Positions 1 to 8,293 are shown, counted from the stretch's first letter. The stretch is DNA of 64,000 nt from CAIKMD01 sp963729935 (GCA_963729935.1 CAVSPW010000011.1:62001-126000), one strand, 5' to 3'. Notes: generated by a model from the letters alone, not told the origin. Program-made: numbers and translations.

Positions 1-226
1 CGCAATCGGGCATCAGCACCATGTCGCTTTCGTTGATCGCTTTCCATCCGGCGATCGACGATCCGTCGAACATCACCCCGCCGGCCAGGAAGTCTGCTGA
101 GATGGTTCTGATATGATGGGACAAGTGTTGCCACTTGCCGCGTGGATCCGTGAAGCGAAAATCGACGTATTTGACGTCGTGCTCCTTGATCATATCGAGA
201 ACTTTTTGGATTGCGGCATCCGCCAT
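1..226 (-). CDS. glnA: Glutamine synthetase type I, N-terminal part (cut by window edge)
   Basis: This is the first 75 codons of glutamine synthetase, which condenses glutamate and ammonia using ATP in the cytoplasm and is the main ammonia-assimilating enzyme. The translation begins MADAAIQKVLDMIKEHD and continues with the conserved VDFRFTDPRGKWQH and MFDGSSIAGWKAINESDM stretches of the beta-Grasp N-terminal domain of GlnA. The ATG at 226-224 follows a GAAGGG ribosome site. The catalytic domain and the adenylylation tyrosine lie beyond the window. It sits 65 bases downstream of glnB on the same strand, so the two probably form the usual glnBA unit controlled by the promoter upstream of glnB. 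Confidence 0.95.
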   Translation of the reverse strand, partial: MADAAIQKVLDMIKEHDVKYVDFRFTDPRGKWQHLSHHIRTISADFLAGGVMFDGSSIAGWKAINESDMVLMPDC

Positions 227-291
227 AGTGTATTCCCTTCGTTGCTGGACCTTCGTCTCTTCTTACACGCCCCCCATTCGCGCCGCGACGG

Positions 292-630
292 CTAAATGGC
301 GTCGACGCCCTTCTCGCCGGTGCGGATGCGGATGGCTTCGTCGACGGTCGTGACGAAGATTTTCCCGTCGCCGATGCGGCCGGTACGTGCCGCGTGCTGT
401 ATGGCTTCGATGGCGCGCTCCAAGAGAGCGTCGTCCATCACGACTTCGATCTTCACCTTGGGGAGAAAATCGACCACGTATTCGGCGCCCCGATAGAGTT
501 CGGTATGGCCCTTCTGACGGCCGAAGCCTTTGGCCTCGGTCACGGTGATGCCCTGGATGCCGACCTCGTGAAGAGCTTCTTTGACTTCGTCGAGTTTGAA
601 CGGCTTGATGATTGCTTCGACTTTCTTCAT
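292..630 (-). CDS. glnB: Nitrogen regulatory protein PII
   Basis: A 112-residue PII signal-transduction protein. PII senses 2-oxoglutarate, ATP/ADP and, through uridylylation, glutamine, and controls GlnE and NtrB. The sequence MKKVEAIIKPFKLDEVKEAL is the family start. Tyr51 lies in the T-loop (RGAEYVVDF), the normal uridylylation site. The B-loop is visible as TGRIGDGKIFV. The ATG at 630 was chosen because it gives the canonical PII N-terminus; the reading frame stays open further upstream but has no PII similarity there. The position directly before glnA favours GlnB over the paralogue GlnK, which usually accompanies amtB. A sigma-54 type promoter lies about 66 bases upstream of the start codon. 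Confidence 0.96.
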   Translation of the reverse strand: MKKVEAIIKPFKLDEVKEALHEVGIQGITVTEAKGFGRQKGHTELYRGAEYVVDFLPKVKIEVVMDDALLERAIEAIQHAARTGRIGDGKIFVTTVDEAIRIRTGEKGVDAI

Positions 631-695
631 GGGATGTCCGCCTATCTGCGATTGCGCCACAGCCGGCGAATGTCGCCGGTCGCCTCTGCCGGTTA

Positions 696-711
696 AGCAC
701 GAGCCATGCCA
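696..711 (-). promoter_or_regulatory. Sigma-54 (RpoN) type promoter of glnB-glnA
   Basis: On the minus strand the sequence reads TGGCATG-GCTC-GTGCT. It has the invariant GG and GC pairs separated by ten bases, close to the consensus TGGCACG-N4-TTGCT. It would start transcription roughly 55 bases before the glnB ATG. glnBA operons of Azospirillum-like bacteria are known to use such an NtrC-activated promoter. I saw no convincing NtrC enhancer palindrome in the upstream 180 bases. Confidence 0.7.
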
Positions 712-783
712 GACGACAAACTCCGCCTCGTTTGACTTGGCGCGTCGAGACCAATAGCGAACGCCGTAAAGCGAGTCCATAAA

Positions 784-811
784 ATAGGCAATATGCTCTT
801 AATATAGGCAA
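784..811. repeat. Direct repeat ATAGGCAA x2, possible operator
   Basis: ATAGGCAA occurs at 784-791 and again at 804-811, an exact 20-base period (about two helical turns), in the AT-rich centre of the divergent glnB / Rieske oxygenase intergenic region. Spacing on one helix face is typical of a regulator binding site. The regulator is unknown, and either flanking gene could be the target. Confidence 0.35.
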
Positions 812-890
812 ATTCGGGCGCCTCAAGTTCGATTGTCCGTATCTCACTGTGCAGATTTAAAGCAAGAGCTGACTGAGGGGAACGCAACCG

Positions 891-1934
891 ATGTATCTAA
901 GAAATTGCTGGTACGTCGCGGCCTGGGATCGCGAAATCGGACGTAAGCCCTTTGCCCGCATAATCTTGGGCGAACCCATCGTTTTCTATCGCCGCGAGAA
1001 CGGTGAACCGGTCGCGCTCGAGGATCGATGCTGTCATCGGCACCTCCCCTTGTCCCTGGGCCAGCTCGAGGGCGACAGGTTGCGCTGCCACTACCACGGG
1101 CTCTGCTTTGATGGGAGCGGGGCGTGCGTCGAGATCCCCGGCCAGGCGCAGATGCCGTCCGGCGCGCGTATTCGCTCTTATCCCCTCATCGAGCGCTTCA
1201 GCTGGCTTTGGATCTGGATGGGCGATCCCGCGCGTGCGGATCCCGCGCTCATTCCCGACTGGTGGTGGGCCGATCATCCCGAATGGGCCTGCGCCAGGCC
1301 GGACATGATCCATGTCAAGTGCAACTATCAGCTCATCAACGACAACGTGCTCGACGTGACGCATCTCGTCTATGTCCATGCGAGCTCCATCGGCAACAAG
1401 GCGATCAACGATTTTCCGGCGATCACCGAACGCGAGGGAAACCTGGTTCGCCTGACGCGCTGGATTCTCGACCGGCCGGCGCCGCCGATGTACCAGGCGG
1501 CCGGAAAATTCGCCGGCAATGTCGATCGCTGGCAGATCGTCGAACATGTTCCGCCGTGCTTTTCGGTCAATTTCGCGGGCTGCGCCGATGCCGGCACGGG
1601 CGCGCCGCAGGGCAAGCGGGCCAACGGCATCGAACTCATGGCCCTGAGCGCGCCCACCCCCGAAACCGAGGGCACGACGCACTACTTCTTCGCTTTTCCG
1701 CGCAAGTTCGGTTTGGACGATCCGGTGCTGGACAAGGTCTTCAACGTCGATTTCGTCGCCGTCTTTCGCGAGGACGTCGCCGTCCTCGAGGCGCAACAGC
1801 GAATGATGGAATTGCGGCCGAACGCGCCCGCGATCTCGATCAAGGTCGACGCGGCGCCTCTCGCGGCGCGCCGCATCCTCGCGCGCATGATCGCCGGAGA
1901 ACAACCGCCGCCTCCGTCTGAATCGATGGGTTGA
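891..1934 (+). CDS. Rieske non-heme iron oxygenase, VanA-like
   Basis: A 347-residue aromatic-ring or O-demethylating oxygenase alpha subunit. The Rieske [2Fe-2S] ligands are visible as Cys47-x-His49 and Cys66-x2-His69 (YHG follows). The catalytic mononuclear iron site is NDNxxDxxH at 150-158, with His158 and His163 as ligands. Length and layout match vanillate demethylase (VanA) and related PobA/toluene-sulfonate type oxygenases. The start follows a GAGGGGA ribosome site about ten bases upstream. These enzymes need a ferredoxin reductase partner, and none is encoded next to it. The substrate cannot be told from sequence alone: O-methylated aromatics or a similar small molecule are possible. 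It diverges from glnB. Confidence 0.85.
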   Translation: MYLRNCWYVAAWDREIGRKPFARIILGEPIVFYRRENGEPVALEDRCCHRHLPLSLGQLEGDRLRCHYHGLCFDGSGACVEIPGQAQMPSGARIRSYPLIERFSWLWIWMGDPARADPALIPDWWWADHPEWACARPDMIHVKCNYQLINDNVLDVTHLVYVHASSIGNKAINDFPAITEREGNLVRLTRWILDRPAPPMYQAAGKFAGNVDRWQIVEHVPPCFSVNFAGCADAGTGAPQGKRANGIELMALSAPTPETEGTTHYFFAFPRKFGLDDPVLDKVFNVDFVAVFREDVAVLEAQQRMMELRPNAPAISIKVDAAPLAARRILARMIAGEQPPPPSESMG

Positions 1935-1959
1935 GCCGGACGACGTGGCCCGCGCCCGC

Positions 1960-2778
1960 TCAGGGCTTGCCGGCATGTGCGAAGAAATAGACGGTGAGCG
2001 TGAGGCCAAGGGTCACGACGAAAAGCTTGACGAGGCGCGGATCGATCCGCTTCGCCCCGTGAGCGCCGGCATAGCCTCCGGCCAGCGACGCCAGGCCCAT
2101 GACGATGACGTCGGGCCACCGCACCTGGCCCGCCGAAATGAAGGCGACCGACGAGACCAGCGTCATGCACAGCGCCAGCATCATCTTCAGCCCGTTCATG
2201 GCATGGATGTCGCGCATGCCGTAAAGCGTCAGCGCGGCCAGCATCATGAAGCCGATGCCGGCGCCAAAATATCCGCCATAGATCGCGATCAGGAATTGGG
2301 TGGCATGAACGCCGCGCGCACCGAGACGAAAGCGCTGCAGCACGCTGGCGGGCGCGAAATTGCCGAAGGCGAAGACGAGCGTCGCCAGCAACATCAGCCA
2401 GGGCAGGACGCCGGTGAAGACGGCGCTGGGCGTAAATAGCAGGATCAGCGCGCCCAGCAACCCGCCGGCCGTGCTCACCACCATGAGAAGCTTGATGTCG
2501 AAGACCGTCGCGGCCCGGATATTCTGGCGATAGGCCCAGACGCTCGAGAATTGTCCCGGAATGGTGGCGACGCCGCCCGTGATGTTGGCGACGACGGGCG
2601 GCAATCCCGTGAATAGCAAGGCCGGGAAAATGATGAACTGGCCGCCGCCCGCGACGGCGTTCATCGCCCCACCGGCAAATCCCGCCAGAACCAGGAAGAG
2701 GAAGGCGAGTTCGCTGCTGATGGGACCAACGCTCGGAACAGGAATTGGGGCGAGTGACCGGGCTCGAACCGGCGACAT
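1960..2778 (-). CDS. TSUP (TauE/SafE, DUF81) family membrane permease
   Basis: An integral membrane protein of about 250-273 residues with roughly eight hydrophobic helices. The first repeat reads LVLAGFAGGAMNAVAGGGQF, the hallmark of the sulfite/organosulfonate exporter (TauE/SafE) family, and a second such segment (YGGYFGAGIGFMMLA) follows in the C-terminal half. Substrates in this family are sulfite, sulfonates or other small anions; the specificity here is unknown. The start is uncertain. The only in-frame ATGs (2778, 2790) lie inside the upstream tRNA-His gene; between the tRNA end and the first helix only ATT (2745) and ATC (2721) are available. I give the ATG at 2778, but initiation at ATC 2721 would better match the family length. 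Confidence 0.8.
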   Translation of the reverse strand: MSPVRARSLAPIPVPSVGPISSELAFLFLVLAGFAGGAMNAVAGGGQFIIFPALLFTGLPPVVANITGGVATIPGQFSSVWAYRQNIRAATVFDIKLLMVVSTAGGLLGALILLFTPSAVFTGVLPWLMLLATLVFAFGNFAPASVLQRFRLGARGVHATQFLIAIYGGYFGAGIGFMMLAALTLYGMRDIHAMNGLKMMLALCMTLVSSVAFISAGQVRWPDVIVMGLASLAGGYAGAHGAKRIDPRLVKLFVVTLGLTLTVYFFAHAGKP

Positions 2779-2823
2779 CCAGATCCACAATCTGGCGCTC
2801 TAACCAACTGAGCTACACCCGCC
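2746..2823 (-). tRNA. tRNA-His (anticodon GTG)
   Basis: Cloverleaf read on the minus strand: acceptor GCGGGTG pairs with CACTCGC, D-arm GTAGCTCAGTTGGTTAGAGC, anticodon stem CCAGA/TCTGG with loop TTGTGGA, and T-arm GCCGG-TTCGAGC-CCGGT. It has the extra 5' G-1 opposite discriminator C73 that is unique to tRNA-His, and an encoded CCA end. It lies directly upstream of the TSUP gene on the same strand. Confidence 0.96.
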
Positions 2824-2946
2824 ACCCTGCGCCTGCTCCTAACCCGTCGTTTTCTTAGCGTCAAGCCAGTCGCGTGCCGTCTTTCGCCCGCCCTGGAGCG
2901 GCGATAGGATCGCCGCCATGGCTTTCCAGGCGCGGAATTGACGGCG

Positions 2947-4443
2947 ATGCGGCCTTTCGACAATGCCCTGCTGACGCCGGCCGAAATGGCTCTGGCCGAT
3001 CGGGCGGCGGTTTCGGCCGGCATCGGCGAGGCCGTGCTCATGGACGCGGCCGGCCGCGCGGTCGCCGATGCGGTGCAGCGCCGCTGGTCGATAAGGCCGG
3101 TCGCGGTTCTGTGCGGCCCGGGCGACAATGGCGGCGATGGCTTCGCCGCGGCGCGTCATCTCGCCGCCGCCGGCTGGCCGATCCGGCTCGGGCTCCTCGG
3201 GGCGCCTGAGCGGCTCAGCGGCGCCGCGGCCCATCATGCCGCGCGGTTTCGCGGCAGGGTGGAGCCGCTGTCGCCGGCGATCCTCGATGAGGCCGAGATC
3301 GCGATCGACGCGATCTTCGGTGCCGGCTTGTCGCGGCCGCCCGAAGGTGCGGCCGCCGCGGTGATCCGGTCGCTTGTCGAGCGACAGGTGCCGACACTCG
3401 CGGTCGATGTCCCGAGCGGGGTCGACGGCGCCACGGGCACGATCCTCGGCGCGGCGGCGCCGGCCGCGCTCACCGTGACGTTCTTTCGCAAGAAGCCGGG
3501 GCATCTGCTTTTTCCGGGACGGGCGCAATGCGGCAGCCTCGTCCTGGCTCAGATCGGCATCCCCGAGCACTCGCTCGAAGCGATCGCGCCGCGCCGCTTC
3601 GAGAACGGTCCGCCGCTCTGGCTCGGCTCCTATCCTTGGCCGCGGCTCGAAGATCACAAATACCGCCGCGGTCATGTCGTGATTGCGGGCGGCGCCGTGC
3701 TCACAGGCGCGGCTCGGCTTGCGGCTCGCGCCGCGGGAAGGGCGGGGGCGGGGCTCGTGACGCTCGGTGTACCCGAGGCGGCTTGGCCGGTTTATGCCAG
3801 CGCCTTGACCAGCGTGATTGTCCGCCCGATGCGCGCGCCGGCGGATTTCAGCGCGCTGATCGGCGATCCGCGCGTGCGCGCCGCTCTGGTCGGGCCGGGC
3901 GCCGGCGTTTCTCCCGAGACGCGCGCGCTCGCGCTTGCGGTGCTCGCCTCGGGCCATGCCGGCGTGCTCGATGCCGATGCGCTCACGGCATTCGGCGCGG
4001 CGCCGGCCGCGCTTTTCGCCGCGATCAAGGCGCCGACGGTGCTGACGCCGCACGAAGGCGAATTCGCGCGAATTTTCACGTTCTCAGGCGACAAGCTCGC
4101 ACGAGCCCGCGCGGCGGCAAAGACCTCCGGCGCGGTGGTGGTGCTCAAAGGCGCCGATACCGTGATCGCATCGCCCGATGGACGTGCGGCGATCAACGCC
4201 AACGCCCCGCCCGATCTCGCCAGCGGCGGGACGGGGGACGTCCTTGCCGGGTTGATCCTTGGGCTCCTGGCCCAAGGACTTGATGCTTTCGACGCGGCCT
4301 GTGCCGCCTGCTGGCTTCACGGCGAGGCGGCGCGCGAATTCGGACCCGGCCTCGTCGCCGATGATTTGATCGAAACCCTTCCCGCCGTCCTGCGTCGATT
4401 GAAGGCGCTGGCGGCGGCCAACGCGCAGCCGAGAGAACCATGA
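2947..4443 (+). CDS. nnrD: Bifunctional NAD(P)HX epimerase / ADP-dependent NAD(P)HX dehydratase
   Basis: A metabolite-repair enzyme that restores hydrated, inactive NADH and NADPH. The N-terminal YjeF domain (about residues 10-215) carries the GPGDNGGDGFAAARH motif and VPSGVDGATG of the epimerase. The C-terminal ribokinase-like domain (about 225-490) carries TPHEGEF and the ASGGTGDVLAGLI catalytic loop of the dehydratase. About 498 residues matches the fused bacterial form (E. coli YjeF/Nnr). I take the ATG at 2947; an in-frame TTG at 2938 is an alternative. The stop overlaps the next start as ATGA, so it is translationally coupled to malonyl-CoA decarboxylase. Confidence 0.92.
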   Translation: MRPFDNALLTPAEMALADRAAVSAGIGEAVLMDAAGRAVADAVQRRWSIRPVAVLCGPGDNGGDGFAAARHLAAAGWPIRLGLLGAPERLSGAAAHHAARFRGRVEPLSPAILDEAEIAIDAIFGAGLSRPPEGAAAAVIRSLVERQVPTLAVDVPSGVDGATGTILGAAAPAALTVTFFRKKPGHLLFPGRAQCGSLVLAQIGIPEHSLEAIAPRRFENGPPLWLGSYPWPRLEDHKYRRGHVVIAGGAVLTGAARLAARAAGRAGAGLVTLGVPEAAWPVYASALTSVIVRPMRAPADFSALIGDPRVRAALVGPGAGVSPETRALALAVLASGHAGVLDADALTAFGAAPAALFAAIKAPTVLTPHEGEFARIFTFSGDKLARARAAAKTSGAVVVLKGADTVIASPDGRAAINANAPPDLASGGTGDVLAGLILGLLAQGLDAFDAACAACWLHGEAAREFGPGLVADDLIETLPAVLRRLKALAAANAQPREP

Positions 4444-5870
4444 CCGACCGGACCGGATTTTTTGACGGAGTCTACGACTTCACACGCAACAACCTTCGGA
4501 CGCTCCGGGCACGGTGGCGCGATCTCGCGGGCGTCTCGCGCGGCGCCGCCCCGGCTTTCTTGACGGACGACGGAGCCGCGCGGCTCCGCGAGCAGATGCA
4601 GGAATGCCTCGAAGCGCGCGGCGGCGAAGTCTCGGCGCGCGCCCGCGCCGCCGGGCTCGGCCAGGCCTATCTCGCGCTTTCGCCGGCCGGCCGTGAGCGC
4701 TTCCTTCAGCTTTTGGCAAACGAGTTCGATATCGATCATGGGGCCGTCGGCGCGGCTTGTCAGCGCCTGACGCATGCGCGAGGCGAGGATGAAAAGCGGC
4801 GCATCGAACGGGCTCTGCGCCAAGCGCTCGAGCCGCCGCGGGTCCGGCTTCTGACCCAGTTTAATGCGCTGCCGAGCGGCGTGAAATTCCTGGTCGATAT
4901 GCGCGCGGAGTTGATGAAGTTTGCGCATCACGACGAGGCGCTGGGCGCACTCGACCGCGATCTGCGCAACCTCCTGGCGAATTGGTTCGACGAGGGATTC
5001 CTCGAAATCCGGCGAATCACCTGGGATGCACCGGCGGCTTTGCTCGAAAAACTCATGGTCTACGAGGCCGTGCATGAAATCCGCGGCTGGTCCGACCTCA
5101 AGAACCGGCTCGAGGCCGACCGCCGCTGCTTTGCCTATTTCCATCCGCGCATGCCCGATGAGCCGCTGATCTTCGTCGAGGTGGCGCTCGTGCAAGGCAT
5201 GGCCGACAATGTGCAATCGCTTCTCGACGAAACCGCGCCCGTCGGCGATCCCGCGACCGCCGACAGCGCAATCTTCTATTCGATCTCGAATTGCCAACGC
5301 GGGCTGTCGGGGATCAGTTTCGGCGCGTTTCTCATCAAGCGGGTGGTCGACCGGCTCGCGGCCGAGTTTCCGCATCTGACGCGCTACGCCACCCTGTCGC
5401 CGGTGCCTGGCTTCCGCGCCTGGCTCGATGCGAGAGTGGTCGAGGAGGGCGACGATCTGCTGACGCCGGTCGAGCGGCGGGCGCTCGAAGCCTTGCCGGA
5501 CGCGTCCGAAGACGGCGCAAACCGAACGCTGACCGCGCTCTTGGCCAACCCCCTTTGGTACGAGAACGGCGCTGTGGCGGCTGCGTTGAAGGCGCCGCTT
5601 CTAAGGCTCGCGGCGCGTTATCTGGTGACCGAGAAAAACGCGCGCGGCCGGGCCCTCGATGGCGTCGCGCATTTCCACTTGAGCAACGGCGCCCGGGTCG
5701 AGCGCATCAACTGGCTCGGCGATTTGTCGCCCAAGGGGCTCCAGCAATCGGCGGGCATCATGATCAACTATCTCTACCGGCTCGCGGATATCGAGGAGAA
5801 TCACGAGGCTTACACGGGCGAAGGGCGCGTCGCCGCCTCCCCCGCGATTACGCGGCTGTTGAAAACCTGA
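4440..5870 (+). CDS. Malonyl-CoA decarboxylase
   Basis: A 476-residue enzyme converting malonyl-CoA to acetyl-CoA and CO2. The N-terminal helical domain occupies roughly residues 1-160 and the GNAT-fold catalytic domain the rest. In the latter FYSISNCQRGLSGISFGAFLI contains the conserved serine region, and HFHLSNGARVERINWLGD contains the catalytic histidine and the HxxNGA motif. The C-terminus GIMINYLYRLADIEENHEAY is strongly conserved in bacterial and plant members. In rhizobia this enzyme (MatA) works with malonyl-CoA synthetase; no synthetase or malonate transporter is present here. It may instead clear malonyl-CoA made by carboxylase side reactions, which fits its coupling to a metabolite-repair gene. 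Confidence 0.93.
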   Translation: MTDRTGFFDGVYDFTRNNLRTLRARWRDLAGVSRGAAPAFLTDDGAARLREQMQECLEARGGEVSARARAAGLGQAYLALSPAGRERFLQLLANEFDIDHGAVGAACQRLTHARGEDEKRRIERALRQALEPPRVRLLTQFNALPSGVKFLVDMRAELMKFAHHDEALGALDRDLRNLLANWFDEGFLEIRRITWDAPAALLEKLMVYEAVHEIRGWSDLKNRLEADRRCFAYFHPRMPDEPLIFVEVALVQGMADNVQSLLDETAPVGDPATADSAIFYSISNCQRGLSGISFGAFLIKRVVDRLAAEFPHLTRYATLSPVPGFRAWLDARVVEEGDDLLTPVERRALEALPDASEDGANRTLTALLANPLWYENGAVAAALKAPLLRLAARYLVTEKNARGRALDGVAHFHLSNGARVERINWLGDLSPKGLQQSAGIMINYLYRLADIEENHEAYTGEGRVAASPAITRLLKT

Positions 5871-6113
5871 TTAAGCCTCGAAGGAAATGGTCCGATCCGG
5901 CACTTTGGCCCGATCGATCCCCAGCCCTAGGTGGATAAATCGGCGGTAGCTCGGGAGCCTTGTCTCCAACGGAAGGCCCGGCTTATCCGCAAGCACCGGA
6001 ACGGCGCTCGTCGCCTTCCACTCCGGGGGGGCCTGTGCTATGAACCCGACTTCATTGGCGGCGGGCGGCAGTTGCATCCGGGCCGTGACGCCGCGCCAGC
6101 AGGCATGATTTGG

Positions 6114-6198
6114 GCGGGCGTGGCGGAATTGGTAGACGCACTGGATTTAGGTTCCAGCGACGCAAGTCGTGGGGGTTCAAATCCCTCCGCCCGCACCA
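6114..6198 (+). tRNA. tRNA-Leu (anticodon TAG)
   Basis: An 85-base class II tRNA with a long variable arm. Acceptor GCGGGCG pairs with CGCCCGC, anticodon stem CTGGA/TCCAG has loop TTTAGGT, the T-arm reads GGGGG-TTCAAAT-CCCTC, then A73 and an encoded CCA. It lies 39 bases before tig with no terminator between, so the two may share a transcript. Confidence 0.97.
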
Positions 6199-6237
6199 CA
6201 ATGCCGAGCCAGCCGAGGAAACGAGTTCTCCCCCATT

Positions 6238-7608
6238 ATGCAGATCACCGAGACCAATGCCGAAGGCCTCAAGCACGAGATGACCGTGGTCGTCGAGGCC
6301 GCCGATATCGAGCGGCGCGTCACCGACCGCCTCAATGAAATCGGACGCACCATCCGCCTGCCCGGGTTCCGGCCGGGAAAGGTGCCGCTCACCGTCCTGC
6401 GCAAGCGCTACGGACCCTCGGTCGTCGGCGAAGTGCTGGAACGAACGGTTTCCGACAGCTCGAGCGAGGCGATGCGCGAGCGCAATCTTCGCCCCGCGCT
6501 CCAGCCCAAGGTCGAGATCGTCTCTTTCAACGAGGGCAAGGATCTTCACTACAAGCTGGCCGTCGAAGTATTGCCGCAGGTCGAGCTCACGAATTTCTCC
6601 GAGCTCACGATCGAGCGGCTGAAGCCCGAAGTGCCGGAAGAAGAGATCGACCGCGCGCTCGAGCGCATCGCCCAGCAGCAGCGGAAAAGCGAAGTCGTCG
6701 ACCGCGCCGCCGGGAAGGGCGACATCGTGGTGATGGATTTCGTCGGTTCGGTCGGCGGCGTCGAATTCCCCGGCGGCAGCGCCAAGGATTATTCGCTCGA
6801 GCTCGGCACCGGCAGCTTCGTTCCCGGCTTCGAGGACCAGCTGGTCGGCATCAAGGCAGGCGAGGAGCGTAAGGTCGAAGTCACGTTCGCGGCCGATTAC
6901 GGCAATGAGGAACTCGCCGGCAAGGCGGCCTCCTTTGCGGTGACGGCCAAGACGGTCAAGGCGATCGCGCCGCAACCCGTCGATGAATCGCTCGCGACGG
7001 CGATCGGGATGGAAAACTTGGCGGCGCTGCGCCAGGTCGTGCGCGAGCGGATCGAGCGCGACTATCAAGGCATCGCGCGGCAAAAATTGAAGACGGCGCT
7101 GCTCGATCGCCTCGCCGAGCGGCATCATTTTCCGGTGCCGCAAGGCATGGTCGATATCGAGCTCGATACGATCTGGCGGCAATACGAAGCGCAGCGCGAG
7201 CGCGCCAAACAAGCGGGTGCGGCGGAGGGCGATCAAGGCGCAGCCGAAGCCGGCAAGGACGAGGCGGCGATCAAGGCGGAGTACAGGGACATCGCCGAAC
7301 GCCGCGTTCGGCTCGGTCTGGTACTTGCGGAAGTGGGCAGCAAGAACAACATCACGGTGACGCAAGACGAAATCAACCGCGCCATGGCCGAGGAGGCGCG
7401 GCGTTTCCCGGGTCAGGAACGGCACGTGATCGAGTATTACCGCAACAATCCGGGCGCGATCGACAATCTGCGCGCGCCGATTTACGAGGAGAAAGTAATC
7501 GATTTCATCCTCGAATTGGCGCAGGTGACCGAGCGCTCGGTGCCTCTCAAGGAACTCCTTGCGGCCGATGCGGACGAAGAGGCGGCGGATCAGGCGAAAG
7601 AAAGCTAG
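6238..7608 (+). CDS. tig: Trigger factor (ribosome-associated chaperone and peptidyl-prolyl isomerase)
   Basis: A 456-residue trigger factor that binds nascent chains at the ribosome exit. The N-terminal ribosome-binding domain has the signature GFRPGKVP (about residues 43-50). The central FKBP-like domain begins near 150 (GDIVVMDFVGSVGGVEFPGG), and the helical C-terminal domain follows. A charged, Ala/Gly-rich insert (about 325-345, GAAEGDQGAAEAGKDEAA) enlarges the C-terminal arm. The ATG at 6238 gives the canonical MQITETNAEGLKHEM start. Gene order tig-clpP-clpX-lon is widely conserved. Confidence 0.97.
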   Translation: MQITETNAEGLKHEMTVVVEAADIERRVTDRLNEIGRTIRLPGFRPGKVPLTVLRKRYGPSVVGEVLERTVSDSSSEAMRERNLRPALQPKVEIVSFNEGKDLHYKLAVEVLPQVELTNFSELTIERLKPEVPEEEIDRALERIAQQQRKSEVVDRAAGKGDIVVMDFVGSVGGVEFPGGSAKDYSLELGTGSFVPGFEDQLVGIKAGEERKVEVTFAADYGNEELAGKAASFAVTAKTVKAIAPQPVDESLATAIGMENLAALRQVVRERIERDYQGIARQKLKTALLDRLAERHHFPVPQGMVDIELDTIWRQYEAQRERAKQAGAAEGDQGAAEAGKDEAAIKAEYRDIAERRVRLGLVLAEVGSKNNITVTQDEINRAMAEEARRFPGQERHVIEYYRNNPGAIDNLRAPIYEEKVIDFILELAQVTERSVPLKELLAADADEEAADQAKES

Positions 7609-7654
7609 GCGACCGAACGAAGGCCCGACAAGATTAAGGCAAAGGCAGAGAGCG

Positions 7655-8293
7655 ATGAATCCCCTTGAGATACATATGAACACCCTCGTTCCGATGGTCG
7701 TCGAGCAGACGAACCGGGGCGAGCGCGCCTACGACATCTATTCGCGCCTCTTGAAGGAGCGCATCATTTTCCTGGTCGGGGGCGTGAACGATGCGGTGGC
7801 AAGCCTCATCTGCGCCCAGCTCCTGTTTCTCGAAAGCGAGAATCCGACCAAGGACATCGCTTTTTATATCAATTCACCGGGCGGCGTGGTGACGTCCGGC
7901 CTCGCGATCTACGACACGATGCAATATATAAGGCCCGACGTGGCGACGGTCTGCGTCGGCCAGGCCGCGTCGATGGGATCTTTGCTCCTCACGGCCGGCG
8001 CCAAGGGCAAGCGGGTCTCGCTGCCCAATTCCCGGATCATGATCCATCAGCCTTCGGGCGGCGCGCAAGGTCAGGCAACCGATATCGAAATCCAGGCGCG
8101 CGAAATCCTGCAGCTTCGCCAGCGGCTGAACGAGATCTACGTCAAACACACCGGCCAACCGTTTGATACCATTACGGCGGCAGTGGAGCGCGACAAGTTC
8201 ATGTCGCCCGAGGAAGCCAAGACTTTCGGCCTCATCGACGAGGTGATGGCGAGCCGTCCGTTGCGCGAAGACGAGGTTAAGGCTCGGAGCTAA
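7655..8293 (+). CDS. clpP: ATP-dependent Clp protease proteolytic subunit
   Basis: A 212-residue serine peptidase forming the tetradecameric ClpP barrel. The catalytic triad is visible: Ser106 in GQAASMGSLL, His131 in IMIHQPSGG, and Asp180 in VERDKFMS. The handle region and the YINSPGG strand are intact. The ATG at 7655 gives a short propeptide (MNPLEIHMNTLVP) before the mature Leu-Val-Pro-Met-Val-Val start usual in alphaproteobacteria; the ATG at 7676 is also possible. It lies 46 bases after tig and upstream of clpX, whose product feeds substrates into this barrel. Confidence 0.97.
   Translation: MNPLEIHMNTLVPMVVEQTNRGERAYDIYSRLLKERIIFLVGGVNDAVASLICAQLLFLESENPTKDIAFYINSPGGVVTSGLAIYDTMQYIRPDVATVCVGQAASMGSLLLTAGAKGKRVSLPNSRIMIHQPSGGAQGQATDIEIQAREILQLRQRLNEIYVKHTGQPFDTITAAVERDKFMSPEEAKTFGLIDEVMASRPLREDEVKARS

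Noticed and set aside
5871..6077. A 68-codon minus-strand frame after malonyl-CoA decarboxylase
   Set aside because: No recognisable family, weak ribosome site, and no promoter; more likely chance in a 243-base spacer. A near-DnaA box (GGTGGATAA at 5930) there has one mismatch and was not called.
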